Shown one piece after another: positions 35,501-47,639 of a DNA stretch of 64,000 nucleotides (the first letter of the stretch is position 1; each line of letters begins with the position of its first letter). The notes below the pieces were generated by a model. It did not search any database, was not told where the DNA came from, and worked only from the letters and a program-made list of their open reading frames with translations. Source of the DNA: Astrocystis sublimbata (taxonomy: Eukaryota > Ascomycota > Sordariomycetes > Xylariales > Xylariaceae); contig JAJNNY010000005.1 of assembly GCA_022453515.1 (NCBI GenBank), forward strand, positions 930,001-994,000, given 5' to 3'. The position numbers were made by a program, and so were the translations under genes.

Positions 35501-37408
35501 CTGGCAAGGTATGCTATGCAACTTCCTGCTTTTCCTAGTCGACGTACCATCGCAGGCTAACGTTGACCACAGACAACTCTTCTCAATACACTGGCAGGTC
35601 GCCTAGATTTCGGCACCAGGTCGGGTGATATTTTCCTCGACGGCGGCCCACTCCCCAAGTCCTTCCGTCGCTACATGGGATACGTGCAACAACAAGACGT
35701 CCACCTTCCCAGTCAAACAGTGCGAGAAGCCCTGCAGATGACAGCTCGTCTCCGACGGCCACTCACGGTGTCTGACGCAGAGAAAGACGCCCACGTCGAA
35801 GCCGTTATTCGCCTACTGGAAATCGAAGACATCGCGGAGGCCTTGATTGGCAATCCAGGCGCCGGCTTGAGTCTTGAGCAGAGAAAGCGCGTGTCAATCG
35901 GCGTCGAGCTATCAGCGAAGCCAGGCATCCTGCTGCTGGATGAGCCCACGTCTGGACTTGACGGCCAGTCGGCGCTGACAATCGGTCGTCTCTTGCGCAA
36001 GATGGCCTGCTCGGGCCAAACTGTCCTGTGCACCATCCACCAGCCCGCGACAGAGCTGATGGAGCTCTTCGACTGCTTGGTCCTCCTCATGCCGGGTGGC
36101 CGCCTCGCGTACGACGGTGCCCTAGGTGACAAGTGCTCGACGGTGCTGGAATACTTTGCGCGGTCCGCGCGGCCCTGTGGCGAGCACGAGAACCCTGCCG
36201 AGTACTTCGTCGAGGTGGTGAGGGAGGTGGCCAACAACGGCTCAACCCACCCGGAGCTTTGGAAAGGGAGCCCGGAAAGCGCAGCCCGGGACGCGCAGCG
36301 GGAAGCGCTGATCCACGAGGGGTCTCAGACGGCGCTGTCGTCGTCACTCCTGGCCGCCAGCACGTATGCCGTGCCTCTGCACAAGCAACTCACGGTGACC
36401 ATGTGGCGCACGTGGCTCTACTACTGGCGGGATCCCGACTATTTCGTCTCCAAGTTGCTCATGAACGGCAATAACGCGCTTCTCAACGGCCTCACCTATC
36501 TCAACTCGAATAGCACGCAGCGCGGAGCGTACAATCGCGTCTTCTCGGCCTTCATGGCTCTCATCGTCGGCCCCCCCATCGGGCTGCAGATGATGCCGCG
36601 GTTCGTCGCCCTCCGGGACATCTTCACGCTGCGCGAGATGGGGAGCCTGACATACAGTTGGCTTTGCTTCGTGATTCCCGCCATCGTCATTGAGCTCCCC
36701 TACGCCGTGGTCACGAGCCTGGTGTACTGGCTGCTGTGGTACTTTCCTGTCGGCTATTTCACGGAGTCGACGCGGTCCGGCTACAGCTTTCTCATGTACG
36801 AGCTCTTCTCCATCTTCTGCCATAGCCTTGCACAGCTCTGCGCTGCGCTCATGCCCAACCTCAACGCTGCTTTCACCGCCAATGGCTTCTTCTTCATGTT
36901 CGTCAACATCTTCTCCGGCACGCTCTCGCCCGAGCCCATCACCCCAACCGGCTGGCGCTGGTATTACAAGGTCTCCCCGCTGTGGTACCACAGCGAGGGC
37001 GTCATGAGCAACGCTCTCGAGGGTCTTGAGCTCCGCTGCGATCCCGCCGAGATATCCGTCTTCCAGCCCCCCGCCGGGTCGACGTGTATGGGTTATGCCG
37101 CCGATTTCCTGCGCAGTGCAACCGGCTACCTGTTAAACCCGGATGCTACAGCCGATTGTCAGTACTGTCGATACAAGGACGGCCAGTCTTACGTGAGTTA
37201 TCCACCCGCTCATAATTCCGTTCTTTACTTATGTATCCCCTCTTTCTTTTGCTAACCTCCGACGCATATCAAGTACGCCCAATGGGGATACGACTTTGTC
37301 AACCGGTACAAGAATGTCGGCATTGTCATTGGCTTCGTCGCCTTCAACTACACTGCCGTCATCGCCTTAACTTACGCCCTCCGCATTAAAAAATGGAAGA
37401 GGGACTAG
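32596..37408 (+). CDS. PDR-type ABC transporter (ABCG full transporter, PatM-like)
   Basis: Ten exons: 32596..32724, 32855..33146, 33221..33269, 33350..33541, 33648..34719, 34778..35043, 35112..35392, 35453..35508, 35573..37192 and 37274..37408, 1,363 residues in frame. Order is NBD1-TMD1-NBD2-TMD2. NBD1 has the PDR-typical Walker A with Cys for Lys (GKPGSGCTT), signature [13 protein letters not shown] and Walker [16 protein letters not shown]2 has a canonical Walker A (GASGAGKTT), a degenerate signature ([13 protein letters not shown]) and [11 protein letters not shown]. So there is one full catalytic site and one degenerate site, as in Pdr5. TMD2 ends with the [14 protein letters not shown] region and a short cytoplasmic tail IKKWKRD. 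Probable plasma-membrane exporter of the pathway product or resistance pump; patulin clusters carry one too. Confidence 0.95.
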
Positions 37409-37987
37409 CTTACTAGATTGGCAGAATAAGGGTGCCTTGAGGAAAGCAGTGCTAGATTGAAAACCTGCACGATTGTGTAAAAGTAGTGGGGTCTTAAATT
37501 TCGTTTCGTTTCTCCTTGCTTTCGCAATGACTAATCGTTAGAGTTGATTGAGTCTAGAAAGGTTTTGATAATCATAAAAGCTAGTGGCGGGGCCTTTTGT
37601 TAATGAACCTGCTATACATCACTGGAGGTATAGCCGGTACGTCGGGATTCTTGACATGCAAGTGACATTCGGGAAACCAGCGGGTGCTCGTTAGGAAGGC
37701 TTTCAGGGGCTCCCACGGCGAAGCAGGAATAGAAGTCTGAATAAAAGTCAATTCAAAGCGAATCAATGTGTAAGGTTGATAGCTAAGGAACTATGAAAGA
37801 GTGACTAGTTATAGAGAGTATGGCAACCGTGGGAGTTCCATTGGGGATTGTAGTTCCGTAGAAGGGTTGTAAGTAACCCAGTATATGGCTTTCCGTCATC
37901 TAGCAAGAAAGTCCGCCGTGAGGGGTGTTATAAGCACTATCCCTTGTCGGTGTATAAAATGTTGCCTGATTGATAGAATATTTATCA
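37409..37987. other. Convergent spacer transporter / regulator
   Basis: About 580 bp between two converging stop codons. No gene is seen. Confidence 0.6.
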
Positions 37988-40522
37988 TCATATAGTACTG
38001 TTCCAGTTGTCAAATTGGATGAGCTCTCTGTCCTGTCCTAAACCTTCCCACAGCATGTCCATGGAATCCCCATGGACACCCACCATGCTTTCCGCCATGA
38101 CATCGTCTAAGAAGCCAAGATCTAACCTGGCATCGACGTTCAGGGGTGGCCCCAGTGCCTTATCTGGGTGGCGACTATCTGACCAGGTCCCTATAGGGAC
38201 TGGAATTCCTGTGGTGGGTCGACGAGTGCTTCCCTGTCCCTCTGCTGATAGGATTGTCCTAGGTGTTGTCAACGCGGAGGACGAAGAAGATGTCCAGTTT
38301 GTATTGCTGGAATCTAAGCCCGTGACAATGGTGTTGACATCTTCGGCTAGCGTGCGGGCAACAGTGGCTACGGAACCAGATTCGGGATGAATATGGCGGT
38401 ACATGTCGATAACAGCGATTGCGGCCTCTGTATTTCCACGGATCGATGCTGCTGAAGCACAAAGGGGGAAGGTGTAGGAATATCCGAGCATGGTAAATAT
38501 GGCGTTCTTCTGCCAACGGAAGATTTTATAATCGCCGTTCAGGGCCTCGCATGAAGTAAGTGTCTGGCGGATCATGCTGGTGAATGTCAAGGCATGGTTC
38601 AAGGCCGCCGAGGCCATGCTATCCGACACGGGCGTGGGGATGTCTGGGTCTCTGGAATGGCATATGAAAGGTTGGTACAAGCTGATGCAGTATTGATGGT
38701 AAGACAGCTCCAGGAGGAGCCGTTGGCGCTGGCAGTGGATGAGGGTGTTGGAGCCAAAATCAATCTGGGAACGGTCGGTCGAGAAAGGCTGGCCATCATC
38801 CCGGCGCGGCACGCGATAGCTCGCAGGGACATCCTTCACCCAGCTGTCAAGTTTCTTCATCTCCTCGACAAGCTCACGGGCGCATTTTTCGCGAGCTTCA
38901 GCGTCTGAGATGAAGTCGTCATACACGCCATCTTCACCGACTGCAGTATCATACCCCGCGCGGAGAGCACTTCCGATGCCTGTGACTACTTGAAGCAGAC
39001 GCAGCATCTGGGTTTGGTAGCCGACCCAAGTGGCGCAGTCAGAGTCATACGAGTAATGTGGACTGAGCCAGTTGGCGATCTCGTCCGAGTCGGAAGGCTG
39101 GTGACAAGTCGAAGGGAACGAGCTCACCATTGGCGGGCGGGCGGCCTCGATAGCGAGATGGGCGTCCAAGATGTACAGGCTCCACCACGTGCGCCGAGCC
39201 ATCTCCCTCGCGGGTTCTGGCTGGCCGGCGGGCGGCTCGGTTTGCAAACCCAGCATCATAGCCATCATGATGGCCTTGCCGGCAACGACCTGTGCTCGGT
39301 TCAGGAGCCCCGCCTGGTAAAGGTAGACGATGCTAAATATATAGCACTGTACTGTCTCAATCGATGGGTTTTCAATCGCCACGTCGAGGGCCTCCTCACA
39401 GCGCCGATAGTACTGGAAGCCAGCGAGCGAGGGGCACTGTGCGTCACTCGTGCGTCGCGGACTATCGCGGCTGACGTTGGGATTGTCGGTGCTACTGTTA
39501 GGGGAAGCCATGGTCTGTTGTCGGACCAGAGAGGCGCCGAGTTGTGTGCAAAGCGCCAAGATGATGTCGACGAGGGGCGAGGGCTTGCGTTGGGTTCCTT
39601 GTCCGCCATGATCCCAGAGGTCTTTGAAGTCCCTTCGCAAGTTCCCCTCGTGGAGGATGGGGTAGCTGAAGTAGTACGTCTGCCAGAATAGATCGAGGAA
39701 GCGTGACTCCTGGCCCCTAGTCAAGAATGCATCTTCGCTTTGTACTGTAGGCCAAGGTGGGCGATGTGTGCGCAGTTCTAGATCAGGGTCGAGGCGCAGG
39801 CCTTGGCGTCTCGTTTGTATGAAATGGCTGAGCCTTCTGATGAAGAAGGGCCACGATGTAATGCCATAGAAGACAGAGTCGACAAGCACGCCGTTGCGAG
39901 CGGCAGCCGAAGACGGTGATGGACCTGGGCCTAAAGCTGGACACTCGCTGCTGGCTGGCTCAACTTCTGGAGGGTGGTGGCTCCGCTGCCGTTCGCTTCG
40001 AGTCTGTTGTTGCGCTTGCTGCTGCTGCTCCTGTTGTTGTCCATGCTTTTGTTGTTGCTCCTGTTGTTGCTGCGGCGGAGTCTGTCGCTGGCGTCGCTGG
40101 CGATGGTTCTCTCGCGTGGCACTCTGTCGGTCCGCAGGAGTCTCGTATTCACGGACTTTGGTGCGCAGTCTCTTGACCTCCCTGGGAACGTGCAGTCAGC
40201 CCGATATGTTCCCACACAAGGGAAGAGGCGACGGAAACAATATGACGGGGGATATTCACTCAACTGCGTCAGCTATGGTGCGGAACTGGTTCTCACCACT
40301 GGTGCAACATTCGCGGTGGGCATTTACGCAAGTGGAACACGGTCGCTGGTTGTCGCACTTGATGCGCAACACCTTGCAGCTATCGCAGGCGCGGCGGACC
40401 TGGTTGCGCCTCGGCCGGGGCGCCGCGGGCGTGCGTGTCTTCGGACTCCCAGTGCCGCTGCCGCCGTCGTGGGCCGCCGATGTGGGTTGCGTCGAGGTCG
40501 AGAAGGTTGTGAACATGGTCAA
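37988..40522 (-). CDS. Zn2Cys6 transcription factor, probable cluster regulator
   Basis: Exons 40522..40260 and 40181..37988 give 818 residues. The zinc cluster is RACDSCKVLRIKCDNQRPCSTC (C46-x2-C-x6-C-x5-C-x2-C-x6-C72), preceded by a basic Pro-rich arm and followed by a dimerisation-like stretch (EVKRLRTKVREYE). A Gln-rich low-complexity run (QQQQ blocks, residues about 115-150) comes next. The large C-terminal part begins with a fungal-specific middle homology region (LDLFWQTYYFSYPILHEGNL) and contains RRTWWSLYILD. It is a nuclear DNA-binding activator, most likely specific for this cluster given position. PatL in patulin clusters is the analogue. CGG-containing sites in the cluster promoters are its candidate targets. 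Confidence 0.92.
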
Positions 40523-40571
40523 GCCCGCGCCTCGGAGCCAGGCGAGCAGGCATAGGGCATGCCAGGTTATA

Positions 40572-40619
40572 CAGGTACCTAGGTAGGGAATACAGGTATA
40601 CCTAGGTAGGTATAGGTAC
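40572..40619. repeat. TAGGTACCTA-family repeat cluster
   Basis: Several overlapping GGTACCTAGGTAGG and TACCTAGGTAGG units immediately upstream of the Zn2Cys6 gene. Confidence 0.8.
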
Positions 40620-42715
40620 TAACTACAGTACTTATCGAGCCTACCTAGAAGATACTTAGATTAGTGGATAACTTGGAAGGGAAATAGAAGCTAGTATTGC
40701 TGGTTTAAAGTTCGTGCTCGCCTGGTTGCGTCTGCTGTGGGACGGTCGCTAACTTAACTAGATTTCTAAGCCAAGACCATGCGAAAATGCTCGACATGTG
40801 AGGTAGCCTACTAGAAAACGTGCCAGTCCAACGTCTATCGCCACAACCAATTGCGTGCCTACCTAGTTCTTCCTGGTGGTAACCGCATCAGCAGGTAATG
40901 CACAAAGCGTCTGGGCAGATGAGATAAGCCTTATGACGAAAGTGGTATGGCGCCTCGCTCGGTAGGTCACATCTAGCACGGGCCGTAGCTGCATGGGGCT
41001 TTTTACCCGTTACCCTGGGTTTTGTACTTACTAAGTACCTCCTATATATCCATGTATTACCTAGTTGAACATTCCATCTTTTTCAAGGTTGTCTTCATCT
41101 ATTACTGCAATTAAAATAGCTACATCTGAAAGTGGTTTGCTGCCGCAAATCAATGCACATCTCAGCCTTATATTCGTGTTGTTCCAGTGTTAGCAGCAAT
41201 AAATAGTATGGGCCAAGAATTGGACCACCAGGCAAGGCACGTCGATGCCGGCATGCCGGCTTGGGCTTCAACGGGATACCAAGATTCCAATTGACCAAGA
41301 AACCAAGATATCTCACACGCTGCGGCGACTATCCGCACCCGCATGGAGAGTCGAGACTGCTGAAAATCTCTATTAAGTTCAGTCCTATGTAACATATGTG
41401 AGGCGCCTGGCATATATGTCATCTATGCCGACTTCGTTTGAGCCGCTCCGCCTCCCTACATAAGTGCAACATCATGTGACCCATCTATAGCCTAAGCCAT
41501 TTTCCAGATATCTTTTGCTATCTCACATGCCAGAGCCTGGCTCAATGTCTTGCGGCTTGCTGCATGCCGGCTGCACGTAATACGGCTTTTGTTGCTTAGT
41601 GGGGGTCACGATACCCAGGGGATCGGTTGGCGAAGCAGTTTCTGTTCGACTATCGTCTGCTTGATGACCTGCCAATCAAGCGACTACTGCAAAGTAGCGG
41701 TGAAACCAGCGATCTTCATAGTGATGCCATGCAAGTCAGCACGAAGGACGAGGTGACATGTAGCAATAGCTGCGGGACGCCAGCCTTGTCGCTGTCTGCA
41801 AATAATCCTTAGGTTTCTTAGGCACTCTCTATGTGCAGGCGGGCAAGGCTGCCCTGGGACCAGCTTACGTGGGTTGTAGCTTAATCATCGTCCTTCCCAG
41901 CTTGCGTGTCTTGGTCAGATTTGTATGGTTATCTGTACGCAGAGTGAACCAATAATCCTTCTATTATATTATCCCACGACCTACCTCGCCTACTACTGTA
42001 ACTCTCTACATAGTATTAGGTCGCTACTTTATTTGTCATAACGAGCAATTCCCGATCCTTTCATGTTACGTGGGCATTACCTCCCCCCGCCAAAGTAACA
42101 CAAAAGATAGACGCCGTGCTTGTGTATGGTTGGGTTAAGAGTCAGTCTATTGCTTACGTACAAGCAAGGAAGTCGTCACTTGGTGTGTCAGGAAAGTGTT
42201 ACCCACATCCCTCATAAGAGACAACGGCATTGCAAAAGAGCAAGCAGTGTGCTCATTCGACTGAACAAACATCCATATCACTAAGATCCAAGCTTAGTTG
42301 TCGGCTGCTTACTGGAACAAGGGGCGATAGGCTGTAAGATATGCACCACAACGTTTCACCATCTCACACAAGAACCACAAAGTCCTGCAGTGCCTCAGTA
42401 GCCTAACGATCCGAGATGATTCGTCACACAAAACTTACCAGACCCTCTTCACTAGTATCGCAGTCGCCAAATGGGATCGAAATATTAGAATCAAGACGGG
42501 GTTGCGTCACACTCTTCTGGGTAAGAGTAGAGGCAAACCTCAAAATTGCATCGTCTGACAGTGTCGGTCAGCTAGACATAACCCATGCCGGACGTTTTGC
42601 TTCCTTTATTGATTCCTTGCTTCATCTTCTCGGCTTGTGCACACTATCCAGTGTTTCAATCATCTGAGAGCATGTGATGCGTGTCGCTAAACGTTCGTAA
42701 ATTGTAACGCGTCTC

Positions 42716-42739
42716 TAGCTACCTAGGTAGCTACCTAGT
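42716..42739. repeat. TAGCTACCTAGGTAGCTA palindrome
   Basis: CTAGCTACCTAGGTAGCTACCTAG is a perfect palindrome over its first 18 bases, centred on CCTAGG. Member of the dispersed family. Confidence 0.8.
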
Positions 42740-44434
42740 GGAAATAGATGATGAGTGAGTAACCATTCTGAGAGCAAGGTTGTATACCTACTATGTACCT
42801 AGTAGTTGCTGCTAGCTCGCATGCCAACTCGTCAACATTTGCATACAAAATGTATTGGACGATTCGATATTATGGCTTAATATTGCTTGTCATACAGCAA
42901 TAAACGTCAGTCGGTGTCCTGTTAAGCACTACGGCCCATCATCGCATTCGGTCTTAGTTGCTTTCTGTATGGGATGTTCGCGCACCATTAAAGCAAAATT
43001 TGAATCTGAGGCCTTAATACAGTCTATTTCTCTTCGAATTCCAAGATTTGCGTAAAGTAGCCAATGCAGTACCGCCTTAATTGACGGGCCATCTTTAACG
43101 TTAAAGCACCACATTGCAAGCATCAATCCGAGAAACTTCCAGTGAGCACGACGCTGAACTTTTGGCCTCCGTTGCGTTATCGTTGTATTGGCCTACCTTC
43201 CTTGTATACCGTAATGAGGTTGAAACAGGTCGCTTGCTCAAATTGGGTATCTTGAGCAACAACTGCAAGAACCTTGGGCGACGCAACGCAACGCATCCAC
43301 GCACATGCTATGGATCTTTACTTCATTTTGCTCCCAATCGCGAGGGTAACTGAAAATCTAGGCACAGGCGGGCAGCATAGAATTCCTGAGGCTATCACTG
43401 AATGGACTTATTGCACATACGCACACATTTGTTGTTGGTGAAAAAAAAGGTATAGAGTAAATCCTAATGAGATGATCGCCCGGTCCATGCCCTCGAACTT
43501 TGCGGAGGGCGGACTTGGTTGGGGCACGGGGATGGCGGTCGCCAAGACGCGGTGCACCCCGCAGCATAAAGGAGCTCCGCTGGCTTGAAATGACCCCGTC
43601 ATGCTGGCGCATATAATGTTCACAAATTATAACATGCGCTGGCGCAATCTCATCGCAGAGTTTTACCAGGAAAAGAAAAAACAAGATTTGTGCGGGCGAG
43701 ACCCTGAGTTCGGAACGCACAAACCACTAGATTGTCTAGATCGTGGAAAAAAGGTACTTCAACCTTCGACATTTGGGAGCTCTTTGGAAGGGCGCACTGG
43801 CTAGTTGATGGAATCACTCTGGATTGCGTATGTTGTTGCCAAATGCTGCCACACCTTGATGGGGAGAGAACAGAATCTTGTATCAGTTGAGGAGCGGATT
43901 GTATAATGCGCTGTCCCTGGTGCTTGCATCTTTATCTGAACATTGTCCATCGTAGCCCCCTGCATGGATCGATAGCTCCCCTCCTCATCTACAGTACCAA
44001 TTTAAATCCCAGTCGATTCAGGGTCTATGGTCGTGCATGAATATGCAGAGATTATCATTGCATTAGAGAATCTGGACCGGTGGTGTGGGTTCAGGGTCCG
44101 TGGTACGATACAAGACACTTACTTTTACTTGCATGATGAGTCAAGCATCGTTGGTAAAGTGCCTTACACGATAACCTAGGCGAGGTAGGTAGGGTATAAA
44201 AGGAACATGGGGAAATGTCACCCGACTCGACGGTCACAGAATCCCTCTGTTCTGTTGTCAGTTTTTAAGGATACATTTATATTGGGTAGTAATCCGTAAT
44301 CAGACTCAAGCCCAACTATTCAGTTGCGTTGCCAAATCGTCGCATTTATCAGCCCGTCCAGTCATACTCACGGAGAGCCACATTCATTACAAGAAGTCTA
44401 ATCGCCATCCAAATCATACAAGCAACAGACCACG

Positions 44435-44863
44435 ATGTCGGACCAACTCGAGGCTGAGTCATCGCAATCCGGACATGCGAGGCGGGCATCCAAAGGGACC
44501 ATCGACCTCCTCGTGCACACCCGGCAGGTCGCCTCGGACGAATACACGCGCGCGCAACGAGCTGAGAAGGCGTACCGAGCGCGCAAGAACGCGACGCTCG
44601 CGCGGACTTCCCTCAACGAGACGAAGACGCACTTCGCCGAGGGCTTCAAACACCTCGGCCTCGGCCTCAAGGGAATTGTAACCATCATCAAGGGCGTGCC
44701 TTATATCGTCGGCGAGCGGAAGGATACGTGGAGGAAGAACCGGGAGTCGAAACAGCTGGAACGCGCCGAGACGATGAGGAAGAAGCTCGACGAGCGGATA
44801 AGGAGAGCGGGAAGTGAAGAGGGTGGAAGCGATAAGGCGTCGGAAGGGGGGGAGAAAATATGA
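44435..44863 (+). CDS. Small basic helical protein of unknown function
   Basis: An intronless 142-residue frame, strongly GC-rich at third codon positions, unlike its AT-rich surroundings, which argues for a real gene. The sequence is highly charged and helical (YTRAQRAEKAYRARKNATLAR, RESKQLERAETMRKKLDERIRR) around one amphipathic to hydrophobic segment (HLGLGLKGIVTIIKGVPYIV, residues about 73-92). The C-terminus is Gly/Glu/Ser-rich. I recognise no family. The single hydrophobic segment could be a peripheral membrane helix. Confidence 0.6.
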   Translation: MSDQLEAESSQSGHARRASKGTIDLLVHTRQVASDEYTRAQRAEKAYRARKNATLARTSLNETKTHFAEGFKHLGLGLKGIVTIIKGVPYIVGERKDTWRKNRESKQLERAETMRKKLDERIRRAGSEEGGSDKASEGGEKI

Positions 44864-46486
44864 TGCATGCCATAGCTTGAGCCGCGTGCTCGAGGTGTGA
44901 TTGTTATTTTGCTTTTTGGATTGGGTATGTTTTATTGTTGCTTTCTCGTTCTATACGCCCACCCCCTCGTCGCCTTCTTCGACACGAAGCTGACTATCAC
45001 TAGATCGACTCCCAGTTTCCTTTGTCTTATCAATTTTTCCATGTTGGTTTAACTGGCTCATTCGGTTTCTCTACTACTTTCCTGCTGGCAAATTCGCGAT
45101 TGGAATTTTAATCAACGAATTACGAAAGTGGATGAATGAACGAAGTACACAGCGACGGCGTTCAGCTCGGGCCAGGGATATATCTATAAGAGTTTAATAC
45201 CATGGTCATTGAGTTGGATGAAATACTAGTATCTGTCTTCACATTCAGCAGATTTCGGAATTTCCCTTGTTTTGAGAGTTAGGTTGAGCTCGGGCGCGAA
45301 TATTGTTGGTCAAACTCGATCCACAGCCTAGAAGAATGGCTTCGAAATCCCATAGCGTTAATCGTATTAAGTACACAGCCTGCATATATTGCAATCATCT
45401 ACTACACGACTATACCAAGATTGGGCTTTAGGAAAGACACTGCTCTAGCCTTACTCAAACAGTGAGTGCCATCAATATCCACTGACGTCATGGCCAATTG
45501 ACTGTTCAGAACCGGTGATTTGCTTGAAAGTAACAGTTGTCTTTTCGTTGCAAATGGCGAATTGAAAAGGGGAAAGAGGGAGAAAATGTTATGAAGTCCG
45601 GCTTCCTGCCTCGAAACAATGCTTCGTTTGGAATCATTTCAAGATCCATTCGATCTACAATACGAGGGGTGGTAGGCAGGTCAGGCAACACTGCCGGGTG
45701 ACAGAGGTTCGCACCTTTACGCCCAAGCGTACACCCTTCTATGTCAGCATCTCCTCTCACAGGTAGGTCACAGAATTATGTTACTGGGAATCACATGCGA
45801 AGTTGACTAACAGGTTAATGGGCCGCACGTTAGATCATCACCTTGGTCACAAAACTGGGGGGTAAAGCTGTCATTATATCATCTGAAGATTCAATTCGAA
45901 GACGTTGGGCAGATCGATCGAACGTGTCAAGTTCTTTGATCAGAATCTCCATTTTGCAAAGCAACAACTGCACCACGCAAAGGCGAAACACACATGTTGG
46001 AAGATTAAGAATAGGTAGACGTGTTCTCGTTAGGGCTTTTATGGTAATAACAAAAACAAGTTGGTCGCCTCAGGCAATCGATTGAATATCCGCAAGCAGG
46101 TATGCCGGAGTGAATCGAGCGGTTCCGAATCGTCCTGAGTTAGTAGCAAGACATTTTCAGACTGTCCCAAGTCAAGTGATACTGGCAAACCCGCGGGGGT
46201 GTTTCATCTTTTAAGCCCATTACGCCAGGCTTTGTATTCGTTATTTGGTTCATTTTTCATTCGATGCCTAGACGACGAATTGCCTGAACTCAGGACCGGA
46301 GCCAATTGTGACATATCCCTATCCCTGTGACCCCAAAGCCTTTCCCTCGAATTGCGCGGAACGACAATGGTAAATGCGATGATCGAGTTTCCCTACCCCA
46401 CGCGCCGGATCTAGTTGCAAGTCCATGATTGATTGTTTGATTTTGTTGGTGTATCGGAAATATGCAGACGATTAAAACAAGGCCGC
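44864..46486. other. Gene-free spacer
   Basis: About 1.6 kb, 3' flank of the small gene and of the uL13 gene. Only short unsupported ORFs were seen. Confidence 0.55.
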
Positions 46487-47639
46487 TTAGTGGCCGAAAG
46501 ACTCGAGAGCCTTGGTTGTCTTGCTGTCTACCTTGGCGTTCTTCTTGGCCTCGGTAAGTTGGCGCTGGGCCAGCTTCTTGCGCTCGTAGTAAGCGGCACC
46601 CTTCGCCTTGCGGCGCTCTTCCAGGCTGTGTGCGGTCGTTAGTCAGACGTTATCGATGGAGATAATGCACGGCCGGAGAAGCCGTGCAAAATGACAAAAA
46701 ACGGCTACAGGATCAAGGGTTACATACCGAGCAACAACATCCTGGTACTTCCAGCCGACCTCGTGGCTGAGTCTGCCGACAGTGCAGTACTTTCGGCCGG
46801 GCTGGAGACGCAAAACTCGGAGGGCCTGGGGAACCACCATCTTCTTCTGCTTGTCGTACGGGGGGGGAACACCCTCAAAGACCTTTAGGCGCTCCATAGC
46901 AGCGGCACCGCGGGCAGTCTTGTGGGGAATCATGCCGCGGACGGCCTTGTAGAAGATTCTCGACGGGGCGCGGAAGTGGAAAGGACCTAGTTTGTGTCAG
47001 AGCTCGATCTATAATGATATCATGTACGGCATGATGGTATCGGCAGCGCGCGAATCGGGGGTGTGACATACCACCACGGGTGGGGTTGTATCGCGTAATC
47101 TTGCGCAGGTAGGCGTGGTACTTGACTGCAGTCCAGGTGTCAGCTCGGGTTCTCGTCATTCGTCCAATTGCCGGTGAGCAGTCTCCGTCCGGTTGTCGCA
47201 ACTCCGCCCAATCCCCTCAATCCCAACCGTGTCGACTTCCGGCACAGCTCGCAGCAAAGCAGATCGGTGGAGGCAACATACGCTTGGCGCGGAAGAACTC
47301 TCCCGAGATGTTCAGCTCCTCGCAGCGAACGATAGCAATCTTCTGTCCGCTAAGAAGCTGCTTCGCGACAATAGAGGCGAGTCGGCCGAGGAGGTGGCCC
47401 TTGCCATCGATGACGACCTGCGGTGATATCACATGTCAGTCCGTATTCCAACATTCAACCCATGGCCCTTCTTGACAGAATCGCGGTTTCAGGTCTGCTT
47501 CCACCCTCATCGTTCCTGTGCATCCCCCAAAAGGTGCAATCGCCCGTGCACTCGAGTCGTCCAAAACGGGGCGAGGCGCAAGGGTGTCGCGGAGGAAAGG
47601 CAGCGAGCAGCGACTTACAACAGACTCGAAGGACGACAT
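46487..47639 (-). CDS. RPL16: 60S ribosomal protein uL13 (L16/L13a)
   Basis: Five exons: 47639..47619, 47417..47282, 47125..47072, 46986..46728 and 46625..46487, 202 residues, the normal fungal length. It starts MSSFES, then [61 protein letters not shown] and [14 protein letters not shown], and ends in KALESFGH, all characteristic of eukaryotic uL13. The first coding exon is only 7 codons, common for ribosomal protein genes. Housekeeping component of the large subunit. It marks the change from the cluster to core genome. All junctions are in frame. Confidence 0.96.

Larger units (their letters stand above)
40523..44434. other. 3.9-kb gene-free stretch with dispersed repeats
   Basis: No ORF longer than about 120 codons and none with recognisable features. 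TAGGTACCTA repeats occur at 40572..40619, 42716..42739 and about 44177-44192. It forms the right border of the cluster. Confidence 0.6.

Noticed and set aside
46970..46990. Suspected one-base frameshift in the uL13 gene at the start of exon 4
   Set aside because: Recounting the homopolymer (three A, not four) gives 609 nt in total and a clean 202-residue protein with the conserved GGPFHF joint.
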